Of a stretch of 64,000 bases of DNA, positions 21,439 to 37,311 are shown piece by piece. Source of the stretch: Scleroderma bovista (lineage: Eukaryota > Basidiomycota > Agaricomycetes > Boletales > Sclerodermataceae); the NCBI GenBank assembly GCA_037178675.1, contig JAYMGJ010000161.1, forward strand, positions 1-64,000, read 5' to 3'. The stretch's first letter is position 1, and the number at the start of each line of letters is the position of its first letter. The position numbers were made by a program, and so were the translations under genes. The notes under the pieces are model-generated. The model saw only the letters and a list, made by a program, of their open reading frames with translations, was not told where the DNA came from and made no database searches.

Positions 21439-23608
21439 ATGTCCACAGAGAAGCTTCGCGATGATGTAGCAGAGCATTTCGGGGAAATGGCGGCTGCAGA
21501 CGATGCGCTTCTCAAAGAGTGTGAGTCCATCATGTTGTAGCATTAGAACGCGACTGACTTGACTCCCAGGCATGAGCATGTGCAGAACATTCAATGTATC
21601 TGCAGAGGATTTGTTATATAAATGGCACGCTATCTGCTACAACAACAAGCAGTCCATGCACATCTTCACGCATCAGTCCGTCTCTGAGCTCAGGGCAAAA
21701 CTGCAATCCGAGCAGACCAAGGCAAATGCAATTAGACAAGGAGGCGTGTCTCGCAACTTCGGTAGAGGAAGAGGAAAACCTAGCAAGATATTTGACCCCG
21801 TGATCGCAAAGAGTTTCGATGAAGGACTCAGCGTCGGACCGCTGAAATCTCACGTTGTGAAAGCCAATCTCAGTGATGTAGCTGGTCCCAGCAGGGTACG
21901 TTTCCAGGGTCCAACATCGGACAGGATTGCAAGCAGAACTTGTAAGTTGGCAGCTTTGAATTGGCTGGGCATATCACGAAAGGGATCAATAGATCGATAC
22001 ATGTATGAAAAAATTCTGGAGAGAAGCGAAGGTAACCATTTCACTTGATCAATTTCTGTCCCAACTTAATACGTCTGCTACAGTCCTAGACGATCGAATC
22101 GACGGTTTTGCAGAACTCATTCGGATACACTATCACGTTGATGAACTTGGCGACCCAGCCAGCACCACAAAGGTCCGCCTTTTCCTGCAGACACTCACAA
22201 GCCACTTACTCTCGAGCAGGATGCAATCACGATTGTCGGGCAAATAGTTCTTGATGCAGATGCAGTCAGTTTAGGTGTCAAGCTCAGTGAATCGTCACTG
22301 GTTCTGGAATCGTCGCGGATGATGGGATCTGGCGTGCGCATCCCAGTCCGGCTAACGCCTGAGACAAAGCTGCGTGGAGGCATAAAGGGATTAGGTGGTG
22401 TAAGTTTTTTCCCAGGTGCGATTGTCGCTCTGCGTGGACGCAATGGAGGGGGAGGATTTTTCCTTGTCGACGAGGTTTTGGCCGTATGTGTTGATTTGCC
22501 AACGCTGGACGGCTCGCTGATTGGCTTGAAGCCTCCTTCAATTCAAGCTCCATCACCGCCTCCGAGTGATCCCAATACTAGTTTCTCGATGTACATTGCC
22601 TGTGGACCGTTTACTGCGGACACAGATCTAGACTACAATCCCTGGTCACAACTACTGAAGATCCTGAAATCAGCGAAACCTGCGGTCCTTCTACTTGTAC
22701 GTGTAGCCATATCTGATGTATACTCATTAGCTGATCACGATTCTGCAGATAGGACCGTTTGTTGACGCAGACCACACCAAAATCGTAGAAGGAGATACAG
22801 ATGAAACTCCGGAGGAAATATTTAAACGCCATTTTAGCAGACCACTCCAAGATTTTCTTTTACATTCGCCTGGGAGCAAAGTTCTCCTCGTTCCAAGTGT
22901 ACGTGATCTCATCAGTGACCATGCCGTGTACCCGCAACATGCAATCAATGCAGTGCGTTGTGACCTTGACCCCGTAAGCTACCTGGTCCCTTGTCAACCG
23001 ATCAAATAACAGTGATTCCCGGCTGTAGCAAATCCGCTGTCTGCCAAATCCATGTCGATTCTCTGTGAACGGAGTGTCGTTCGGAGTCACCAGTGTCGAT
23101 GTGCTTTTCCATCTCCGGAGGGAAGAATTCTTTAGGCGATTACAGGAAACCGATCCAATAGTTCCGGATCTTGCTCCTGCTACGGATCCGATGGCGAATC
23201 TTGTACGGAACTTAATGCAACAGCGAAGGTAAGGCGTGTTATTTGGTGTATGTGATGATTTATCCTTCGTAGCTTTTATCCGATCTTTCCAGTTCCGCTT
23301 GATGTATCACATGAAGTCAACCTTGATGTCACCCATTCCGAGGGACTAAAGTTGATTGAGGCGGAAGACGAATATATGCCCGATGTCCTTGTTCTCCCCA
23401 GTCGATTGAAGCAATTCTCAAAAGTGAGCTTCAATAGTTTATCTCTTCGTAACGAGTCCGTTCATGCCGACTACAGGTAGTGGATACCAGCGTAGCCGTT
23501 AATGCTTCGTTCTTGAATAAAGGGTTGTACGCTGTTCTTTCTTATGCTGGCCAAGCGTCTGGTCTGTCTCGAGACCGAATCCATACCGAGATACCCAAAA
23601 TCGTCTGA
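21439..23608 (+). CDS. POL12: DNA polymerase alpha-primase subunit B
   Basis: Regulatory B subunit of the polymerase alpha-primase complex that starts DNA synthesis. It starts at ATG 21439 (MSTEKLRDDVAEHFGE). The N-terminal helical domain (FNVSAEDLLYKW) is followed by a basic linker, then the OB-fold (GGVSFFPGAIVALRGRNGGGG near 22395) and the calcineurin-like phosphoesterase-type domain. That domain has FSMYIACGPFTADTDLDY, LLIGPFVDADH, KVLLVPSVRD and FGVTSVDVLFHL, and the gene ends with the strand region LVLPSRLKQFSKVVDTSVAV. Stop at 23606-23608. About eleven exons are joined cleanly. Catalytic metal ligands of true phosphatases are absent, as is usual for this subunit. Confidence 0.93.
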
Positions 23609-23761
23609 TACCTGTTTGGCGTAACTACTGCATAATCGCTGTACACGATGTATTCTGCTTTAGATGTACTGTAGACAACAGTGTATACAGGGGCATTCCC
23701 GTTATGGTATTCCTTGTGTAGTGCGGCTCTGCACCAGCTACATAGTGGTAACTATTGGAGC

Positions 23762-26573
23762 ATGGGCGACGATACCGACAAGCATTCTTCAAAGCACAAG
23801 CGAAGCCGCGATAAAGACCGCCGAGATGGGAAGAAGAAACACAAGTCGGACCATGAATCGAGCAAGAAACGCAGGCGAAGGGAACATGATGTTCTTCACA
23901 TTACAGATGACGACCCAAGCGATGATATGTGGATTGAAAAGAACATTGACCTCGATGGTGAACGGGTGCGTACAATGTAATACTGGTACTCTCATTTCAA
24001 TATATTAACTCAGTGCAAATAGCTTCTTGCCACGGATATCCCCACAGCAGAGAGTCTGAAACTGACCTCCCGCGCAGAGGTGGTAGAGTCAGACCCTCCC
24101 CTTCTGCCGACATTGCACCAACAGAGTAAGATACAACGCGATGATTGGATGCTTGAACCCACTTTGGGGCATTCCGAGCCTTCTCGACCACTTTCCCAAC
24201 AATTTCCAGCGACGGACGAGTCAATGACTGACAGATACGGAGATCCCCCGGAAGGCGGACGGACGCTCAGCGGTGGTGTCGACTTTTTCTCCTCTTTGGG
24301 CACAGAGAAGAAGCGCAACAGACCAGAAAAGCGCAGCATAGATGAGGTTTGTATTTTAGTTGTGTGTTGACTTTTCTGCTCACGCATTCATTCAGCCAAA
24401 AGTTAGCTCACGAGAACTGAACCCTGAGTTTCGGGGTACCCATCAACCAGACCAGGATGCTGCACCACCACCGCCAGCCCCCAAATCTATCACCCCAGGT
24501 GGACCTGGTTCCAGCTGGCGTATGATGCGCCTGCGCCGAGTGTATGAATCTGCGGAGGAGGAAAATCGCACTGTTGAGGAAATTGCAATCGAACGCTTCG
24601 GTACACTACATGCATTTGAAGAGGCAAAAGAAGAACGACGTATCCTCGATGACCGTGAGGGGCGCCGTGGTGCACAGAAAAGTGCGGGGCAAAAGGGCAA
24701 GGGAAAAGTAAGGGACGCAGGTGGCGAGAAGCACCTTATCTTTAGTGATATCGGCACAAGTGGTGCCTCGAGTCGAAGTTCAACGTTCCGGAGACCTGGC
24801 ACTGCGAATGACAGTGCACCTGGTACTCCGTCACCTCCATCCCAGAATCCCCCTGCTAATCGACGTTTCGACACCCTCCGTTTGCCCTCTCAGGCCGCTT
24901 CACCATTGCAACAGTCCCATACCCCTATTCCAACAGTGATGGCACCTTCTGTTGCTGTGGCATCTACGGACCGCCCGATGTCACCTTCTTCACTAAACAA
25001 ACTCCAAGCCAAAGTTCTTCGTGCAAAGCTCATGAACGCTCCGAATACTGAACAACTTGAACAAAAATATGAGGAGGCACTGCGTAGAGCCAACGGCGAA
25101 CCAGGACAACCCATAGCTAGGACCAAAGTTGAAGTGCTCCCAACCCTTGATGCACGCGGTCGACTGTACGACGTAGGACATGGCAAGAGCGATGAACTAC
25201 TTCCTGGGAACCGGAAGAAAAAGGATAAGGTAATGTATTCCCTACTTTGGTTTTCAGTACGTGACGGTTGTAATACAGTTTGAAACTCGCGACCCTAAAA
25301 CAGGTGAAATCATTCGATACAATGCAGATGATGACACAATCACTCTTCGTGAAATGCTACGGCAAGAACGCTTTGAAGCTGGTATTTCGGATCAAAAGGA
25401 TTTGGATGCTCAGTTTGCCCAAGCTATCATGGGTGATGGCAAATTTGAGGTGAGCAGGGTATATAGGCACCTCTCTGTCTAGATCTGATGAGCGAATGCT
25501 ACAAGAACGACCTCGAATACATGGATGACAATGCAGAACGTCTTGGACGACAGAAAATGCGTTCTGACGCAATGAAGCGACAATTTGCGATCCACGGTGA
25601 GGTTGCATTCAGTGTTTATCATTTTATTGGATGTTCACGCTACTTCAGATTACAAGCGCACACAGAAAGTTTTGTCGACGTGTCCATTCTGCTATGGGGA
25701 AGACGACTCGCCTCCGAAGGCCTCGGTGATCTCAATGGCCACCCGGACGTATCTCTCGTGCACGCTTAATGAAGATCTCCTGGAAGGTCACTGTCTCATC
25801 GTTCCCATCCAGCATCATTTATCCATGCTAGAAGCGGATGATGACGTCTGGGATGAAGTTCGGGTATGTTGATATTCTCTCTTGCAGATTGTATACATGG
25901 TTAATGCACTGGTTTAGAACTTTATGAAAAGTATCATGAAAATGTTTGCAGAGCAAGATAAAGGTGTCGTTTTCTATGAGACAGTTATCAACCTCAAGTG
26001 GCAGAAGCACACGTTCATCGAGTGCGTGCCTCTGCCATGGGAACAGTATGACGATATTCCTCAATATTTCAAGGTCGGTCCATTTTATACCCTTGTACTT
26101 CAAGTCCTAAGTTCCCTGGAAGGAATCGATTCTGGCCTCTGAAACCGAGTGGTCACAACATAGGAAGCTGATCGACTTCTCGAAGCGTCCTGGAGGCTTC
26201 AGGCGCGCCATGGTTCCGAATCTTCCCTACTTTATGGTTCAGTTTGACCATAAAGGCGAACGCGGATATGGCCACGTTATTGAAGGCACTAGCGAGTCTG
26301 CTGCTGCGGACGCGGAGGATGATATGGTGGACGAAGGCGACAAAGGTGGAGGGGAATTCCCGAGGTAAGTTACATGTCGGCTGTCGGCGAATGCTCTGAA
26401 GCTAACACGTGGTCAGGTATTTTGCAGCAGAGATCATAGGTAACCTGATGGATACGGAGCCGAGGCGATGGAGGAGACCAAGGAAAGTGGATTTCCGGCA
26501 TAACAAAGACCGGATAGCACAATTCAGGAAGAAATACGACAAGTTTGATTGGACGGGGATGATTGGCAAGTAA
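23762..26573 (+). CDS. CWF19: CWF19-like splicing/lariat-debranching-associated protein
   Basis: Spliceosome-associated protein, homologous to fission yeast Cwf19 and human CWF19L2. It starts at ATG 23762 with a basic N terminus rich in Lys/Arg/Asp/His (KHKRSRDKDRRDGKKKHKSD). A long disordered middle follows, then the two CwfJ C-terminal domains. The first has DDNAERLGRQKMRSDAMKRQ and a histidine-containing HIT-like core (GHCLIVPIQHHLSMLEADDD, encoded near 25786). The second has LKWQKHTFIECVPLPWE and PRYFAAEIIGNLMDTEPRRW-type sequence, ending WTGMIGK at 26573. Multiple small introns. The gene is complete and intact by eye. Confidence 0.92.
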
Positions 26574-26916
26574 AGCATTGACATGGACTGTATACGTAGT
26601 GTCATGAACAACGCTGCAATGCATGACCGTTGAAGTGTTTCCCGACGGCTAATTTTACATATGCGCTGATAGCACTGCGCCGCTGGCGACTACCGTCTAC
26701 CGCGTCATGCCAATCTGTGCAACCGTCTGCTGGCAGGCGCAGTGGACCCCATTCAACTCGCGCCGTATCTTATGGCTCGCTTTCTTCTGTCATACATATC
26801 GTCCATCGGTATCCATTTCACACGACCGTAGTACATAAGAGCGCCTTTCCGAAACAGCCTTTTACACCGTGCAAGATTTGCTTCCTTGCGGATTACAATC
26901 CAATATTCAGTACCCT

Positions 26917-28445
26917 ATGACTTCTCTTCCATGTAGAATTGCAGGTTGTTCGACAAGACTGACTCGACTAGGTGCTTTGCAACAGCGGTCAACAGTGTGC
27001 ACAACCGATTTGTTCGCCCCTACCTGGCACAGTCGTCCACTAAGCACACGTTCGACACAGGCTCCCCTACGACGCTCGTACCTTTATGGTTTGTAAATAC
27101 TCCACGTCGTTGCGTTCATCGCTAATGTACGGCGACAGTCCCTGCCTCATCTGATCGTATGCTTTCAAAGTCATTATCCTTACAGGCACCCCCCGATGTC
27201 TTCATATATGACCTGGAGGACAGCGTCCCTCCCTCCCCGCACGATAAAATCAATGCAAGGCGACGATTGTGCCATTTCCTCGGAGTTGGTTTTGTCGTTC
27301 CTTCATCCCAAGACTTACTGAGTTTCGGAAATGGTAGCATCTCCCTCGAAATGTCCTGCACCCTGAACGGGTAGCAGTCAGAGTGAACGATGTAAATACA
27401 CCATTCTTTGAGAGCGACGTATCAGAAGTTGTAAGTTCCTCCGCCAGCCACCCACATAGTGTCAACTAACATATATCTAGCTTGAGTCTCCCTCTGTGGG
27501 CGTACTAGTCCTCCCAAAAATCAATTCTGTGCAGGATCTGCATTACGTTTCTCGCGTGATACATAGAAGTTCAACATCGTCATCCCCGCTTCGTATAGTA
27601 GCGAGCGTCGAAAGCGCACGCTCTATATGGAATTTGAGGGAAATTGCAGAGTGGAAGTCCCAATTTGGCGCAGAGCAGGGTGGAGAGCTAGCAGCACTTC
27701 TGGTATGCATCCTTTTCATCGATGTACGCAACCTAATATTCTCAGTTCGCGGCTGAGGATTGTACGAGCCAATTGTTTGACCTTTCTGGTTGACGTTAAC
27801 TATGAGTTAAACAGATTGTGCAGACACGTCTGTGATGAGGTCGCCTTCTCGACTGGAGCTTTTATACGTGCGCTCACAGATCGTAATTGCGGCCAAGGCT
27901 TCTGGGCTTGACGCAATAGATATGGTGTGTGCCTCTCCATGAGTTAAGAGTGAGCCTGATACCTTTCGAGGTGTGTGTCAACTACAAGGACCCAGGGTGT
28001 CTGCATGAAGAATGCGAAGACGGTCGACGACTAGGGTTCAATGGAAAGGTTCTAATCGATCCAATCGACGTTCTGTGACTGTTCTGATATTCCTCCGTAC
28101 AGCAAGTCATTCACCCTACGCAGGTTGAGACTGTGAACGCCACATTTGTTCCGACAGCCCAAGGTCCGAACTCTTGCCGTCTTCCTACGCTAACTGATGA
28201 CCTCAAACAGAGATTCTGCGTGCTGCCAAGATCCTTCGCCAGATGAATAAAGCACACGCTTCAGAGAAAGGCGCATTCGGTCTCGAAATGGATGGTGGAG
28301 GTAGAGAAATGATAGATGCACCCATGTTGAAGCAGGTATGTCTTTACTTCGCCTTCAACCCCGCTGAGCACTGAGGCGGAATGAGGCGGAGAACACGATA
28401 CGACTCGCGCGCGCTGCAGGTATGGAAGTTCCAGAAATCTCATGA
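26917..28445 (+). CDS. Mitochondrial citrate lyase beta-like protein (HpcH/HpaI aldolase family)
   Basis: Member of the CitE/CLYBL group, whose animal homologue cleaves citramalyl-CoA in mitochondria. It starts at ATG 26917 (MTSLPCRIAGCSTRLTRLG), with an arginine-rich, acid-poor leader typical of a mitochondrial presequence. Motifs: RRSYLYVPASSDRMLSKS, FIYDLEDSVPPSPHDKINAR with the metal- and CoA-site acidic residues, AVRVND, VGVLVLPKINSVQDL, VASVESARSIWNL, FAAEDYCAD, VNYKDP, and GFNGKQVIHPTQVETVN with a late helix ENTIRLARAAGMEV. Nine or so exons. The stop is at 28443-28445, 198 bp upstream of the Argonaute start. The exact substrate in fungi is not known to me. Confidence 0.88.
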
Positions 28446-28643
28446 TTTGGACAATGCTGTGAATACAGCAAGCATCATTCCGGTGACTTCGAGGCTTACC
28501 CAAACATAGCTTATCGGGATAATATTACTGTAATGAATCTTTGTTGACTCAGTTTGACTGGGTCTAGGCTATATAAGCAGAATGACAGGGTTACGCTACA
28601 TACTTTTGTCTTTTTACCACCCCATTCAATCCGTTTTACATTC

Positions 28644-31600
28644 ATGAGCAACAAAGGAAGCTCCCGTGGGGGTCGCGGTGGCGGCGGCTCTCGAGGCGGC
28701 CCACCAAGTGGAGGCTTCAACAGGGGTGCACCTCCCAGCGGAGGTTTCAACAGAGGCGGCCCACGAGGAGGTGACGGTAACCGAGGTGGTTTCCGAAGCG
28801 GTGGTCCAACAGGCGCAGTGGCTTCAGGAGATAGTAAAATTTTCGGGAGCCCTGCACCTGTTGACCAGCGTCTTCAGACCTCGGACGAACTAGTGAAGGT
28901 GCTCAAGAAACTCCCATACAAACCAGAACGTCCCCATCGTCCAGGTTTCGGGACACTTGGAACTCCAATCACATTACGAGCCAACTTCTTTCCCGTCAAG
29001 TTTTCAAAGCAAATACTCTACGACTATACTGTCGAAATCACTCCGCAGAAGTTTGTCAACCGCAGGCGACACAGGTTGTTTACTTTGCTCGAGGAGAGCA
29101 ACCACCCGCAATGGCAAGACTTTGCACGATTCGTCGTCCATGACAAGAGCGCTAGACTAGTTTCTGCCAAGAAACTTCCTGGGTCGCTTGAAGTTCCGGT
29201 CATATTTGTCGAAGAAGACGAGACTCAGCCCCAAGCGCATAGGGATGCATATACGTTCACCTTCGAGCTAAAACATGAATTGAACACCGGTGACCTGGTC
29301 AAGTGGGTCATTCGTCCAGTCTGTTTGCTGTGCATGACGTTTATGACCTCAGATTCCTCAATGGTGAAGCGTCACACCGGGAGTACGACTTCTCACTGGT
29401 GCTCGGTGCATACAATTTAGTTTTGCAGGCCCACGCCGCGCACCGCGGGGTTCGTGTTGGTAACGGTGGAGAGAGTCGTGGCGGAGGCCGCTACTTCTTC
29501 CCTCCCGAAGCACGAGAGAATTTCTTCCTTTCTCCCGGTGTGGTAGCCTGGAAAGGCTTTTTCATGTCAGCTCGCCCCGTCTACAAGCAGCTGATGGTCA
29601 ATGTTGGTGTCTGTATGACGCCTTTCTACGAACGTGGCAATCTCGCAGACGTCATCATGAAGTTTCGTACGCTCTCCAACGGCGCCGTACCGCAAAGGTT
29701 CGCACAGAAGTTGAAGGTCACAACGAAGTACCTTGGCTACAAGAGTACCAGGCAGTTGCGTAAGATTACGGACAGATCTGCCCGGCAGACCTTTTTCCCA
29801 TGTGACGAATACAAGAACTCTAATATGTCCGTTGAGGACTACTTCAAAAAGAGTGAGCATAGAAACCGAGTTATATCTGCTGTGATCGCTGATGCGGAGT
29901 TAGAGTACAAGATCACGCTGAAGCATCCCAATGATCTTCCAGTCGTTGACTTCGCCGGACCGAACGCGAAGCATCCCGTCTACGTTCCTGCAGAACTCTG
30001 CGAAATAGAGTCTGGCGTGCCTTTCAGAGGCAAACTTGGCGAGAACGAGGCCCAGCAGATGATCCGTTATGCGTGCAATCCCCCCGTGGTCAATGCACAA
30101 GCCATTGTCGGCCGGGGACTTCCTATTCTTGGCCTGACACAGACCAATAATCTGATCCTTCACAATTTCGGCGTCGAGATCGAGCCACACATGGCTGTGG
30201 TTCCTGGTCGAGAATTACCATGGCCCAAAGTCAGTTACGCTGCTGGTCGCCCCCATGTCAAAGACGGTAGCTGGAACATATTAGATGTTAAGTTCCATAC
30301 CGGTGCCATCATCAAGACTTGGTGTGTTCTCGTCGTCGTGGACGGTCGACCTGTGTTCGGCGGCGGTCCCCAAGATCCAGCCTTAATCGGAATATGGCGA
30401 GGTTTTCAGGGGAAGTGTCGGAGGAGTGGGATGACGGTGGAAACAGATCCGCAAGTCTTGATTACTCCCCCCCTCGCCCTGCCTGCGAAAGATCCCCTCC
30501 GCCGAAATGCTCTCGGCCTCATCCGCAAGACTATCACTGATCGCATCAAGCCGAACGCCAACCCGTCATTTATTCTAGTAATTCTGTCTGGTCGCGACAA
30601 CTTCATATATCCTGGCATCAAACGAATGTGCGATGTAGAACTTGGCATCCACACTTTACACATGTTGTCCACAAAGGTGCTGAAGGACGAACGCAAGCAA
30701 GATCAGTACTTCTCGAACGTCGCTCTAAAACTCAACATCAAGTTGGGCGGTGTAAATCACCTACTGGACCCCGACAGCATGAGGTGGTTGAAGCAGAAAA
30801 AGACAATGGTTGTTGGTGTGGACGTGACCCACCCTGGCCCAGGTAGTCTTGCGGGAACGCCATCTATCGCGGCAGTGGTCGGAAGTGTCGACGAGAAGTT
30901 TGTTCAATTCCCTGTAAGCCTCCGTTGTCAGAAATCGAAGCAGGAAGTAAGTACTACTGCTACCTACTGTCAATCGAGTCGAGCTAAGCAGACGGTAGAT
31001 GGTCGATGGCTTATCCGCGATGATCACGGAGCGCCTACAAAGGTATAAAGAAGTCAGTAAGGCCCTTCCAGATCGGGTATTCGTCTACCGTGATGGCGTG
31101 TCAGAGGTGTGTGTTCCTCCCGCTGTCTTTTTGTTTACTACAGCTGTCCTTTTACAGACCCAATATGACACAGTCTTAGAGAAGGAGCTTCCTCGGATCC
31201 TGGATGCCTTCAAGCGTGTCTCTCCCGCGGCGACCCAGGGAAAGCCATATCGTCCAACACTGACCATCATCGTTTGCGGGAAACGCCACCACGCCAAACT
31301 CTTCCCCGATAGGTCCGAGTTCGCTGACAGAAACGGGAACACCCGCCCGGGCACTGTGGTCGACAAAGGCATAACCTCTGTGTATGTTCTTTCATCACTG
31401 TATGCGCTTTTTGTCTGAATTACGTTCCAGTTTTGATTTCGATTTTTACCTCCAAGCACACGCCGGTCTCCAGGGTCACGTCAAGGGTACCCACTATGCT
31501 GTGATATATGACGAGAACCGACTCGAAGCAGATGTGGTCCAACAAGGCATACACACCTCAAGTTACTTATATGCTCGTGCAACCAAGGCCGTGAGCCTTG

Positions 31601-31815
31601 TTCCCGCCGCCTACTATGCCGATCTGGCATGCGAACGGGGTCGTTACTATCTCAATGATTTTCTCTGTGCAGATGACAAGTCGAGCACCATAGTATCCAA
31701 GAAGGGTTCGAGGGCGTCGAAGGAGGAAGCGGAGAGGAAAGTATACGATGATGCGCTGGAGTGGTGGGGCCAAGGCGTGCACCAGCAATTGAAGCATTCC
31801 ATGTTTTACATCTGA
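28644..31815 (+). CDS. AGO: Argonaute (RNA-silencing effector)
   Basis: Small-RNA-guided endonuclease of the RNAi pathway. It starts at ATG 28644 with an RGG/GGF-rich N terminus (about residues 1-55). The N domain follows (TLGTPITLRANFFPV), then a linker, PAZ (YFKKSEHRNRVI to ELCEIESGVPF), MID (WNILDVKFHTGA; FILVILSGRD) and PIWI. PIWI carries the catalytic aspartates in VVGVDVTHPGP and FVYRDGVSE and a histidine in GTHYAVIYDE, so slicer activity is plausible. It ends with the typical aromatic-hydrophobic tail HSMFYI at 31815. Introns are at 29303-29352, near 30952-31008 (acceptor restoring KQE-MVDGLSAMITE), near 31110 and near 31383. Roughly 920 residues, normal for fungi. No disabling lesion seen. 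Confidence 0.95.
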
Positions 31816-32031
31816 TTCTGTTACTTCTTTTCGTGGTTTGTCGGTGTACTATACAATCCTACAAAGCTCGTTCATCCATGCGATCAATGCCGTGCTCAAT
31901 GTGCACCTGTTAATAATTGCTCCGTACCATACAATGTAATGCATTCAACTCAAGGTCCACTGCAATAAGTTAACATACCGACGACGTGGGCCAGAAAAAA
32001 GGGAGGAAGAACTGAAGCAAATAACATAAAG

Positions 32032-33228
32032 TCAATAACAACTCCCGACCTCCCGTCTCCATGCGCCGATCCACGCCATCAATAGGTATAAGAGGCCTGC
32101 GGGGAGCATACACACTCTGGCTACGATCCCCCAATTCCACCTACGTCCACTGAGCATCCTCACCTTTTCGCCCGCGTTCTTCTTAGTCTTCGGCCACAGG
32201 CGGTCTGCAACGACCCCCGGTATAATGCCAAATCCTGGCAATGGCAGTAAATTGCTCGTTACCCATATCTGAACACTCCGTGAAATGCAGGTCGTAGTGC
32301 CTATGATGGCCCAACAAACATCAGGTCGGACCGTGGTCCAACGAAGGAGCGTCACCTCGAGTGTACTTAAACTACTGTTGTCTAAGATGTAGTTGGCTCC
32401 GAAATTTCCAACGATATTGAGGGTGAAATGAGTGGCTGGCCAGCAGATAGCCTGAAGAGCAAGGAGGCGAATCAGTGTGGACAATGGCTGATAGTATGCT
32501 TTCCAGCGGTGCAAGAGGCCTGTTGTCAGCTTAAGACACTGATGTGCTGTAAGAAGTGCCTAAATCCGATGAGAAGTGTATTAGAGCGCTTGACGAGAAA
32601 TGATTCCGACGACTTACCCACAAGACAGCAATAGAATAGTCACCCCTATCTGGAAGAGTTCTTCGACCCCATGCTTCTGTGCAGGGAGCCACGTTGCGGT
32701 ATTTGTCGTGGACAACGGACGTATGTCCCGGTGGACTCCAAAAACACCATGCATTGACGAGCGCGCCTACGAGCGCGGGAACTACCGACAAAAGTCGGGA
32801 CGCTTCAAAGAGGAGCGTTATGAGCATGCTTGGTGGCATGAGAGGCTCAGATGCAGGCCGAATCCTGGTGGTCGGAAGGTGTTTTGGCTGGAAAAAATGT
32901 TCAGACCGTGGCACCGTGAAGGAGGAACTTCGACGCTACTCACCGGTTCGTCAGCTTCAGTTTCAGTCTCACCAGCGCCGAGATGACCAGGAGTTGTCGT
33001 GATCTGAGCGCTCTTTGGTTTGCGCAAGCCCAATCCCTGGCCGAGGAGGACACGCAAACTGGGAGTGCGGGGCGTGCCTGGAGCTCGTTGAATAGATCTT
33101 AGGTCATGAGAGCTTTTGGTGCGCCGTGCAGTATAGATCCTGTCGTCACCTTCGTAGCTTGCATCGCTGTCGCGACTTGTTGCTGTCGTGACTTTGAGAT
33201 GTTGGGTTTCGGGATAATACCTGGGCAT
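32032..33228 (-). CDS. Small fungal multi-pass membrane protein, unknown function
   Basis: Starts at ATG 33228 (MPRYYPETQHLKVTTATS). A basic, serine-rich cytosolic N terminus of about 90 residues is followed by hydrophobic segments. These include LITLLFEASRLLSVVPALVG near 32800, LIRLLALQAICWPATHF near 32460, RPDVCWAIIG near 32320, and a final VCMLPAGLLYLLMAWIGAW near 32080. It ends REVGSCY at 32032. Three or more exons. It resembles uncharacterised basidiomycete integral membrane proteins; no enzymatic motif is visible. It converges with Argonaute, about 217 bp apart, and its 5' end lies 238 bp from the PRP2 stop. Confidence 0.65.
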
Positions 33229-33465
33229 GGTCAAGTAAAACTGGCAGGGGCGAACGTGTCCTTATGTGGCCCACACGAAGCCGTCACATATGCGGCGCAC
33301 TTGTTATCAGCTCCAGAGTTTGAAATTTATATGTTGCGGAACTTCACTGAAGTGAAATTGACTCATCCAAAATCCAATCTTCAGCGCTTCAATCCAAAGG
33401 CGGAAAAATAAGAAATGGTACACTATAATTACAATATTGTAGCTAGGTTCAATGTAGACTGCCTA

Positions 33466-37311
<3,846 letters not shown>

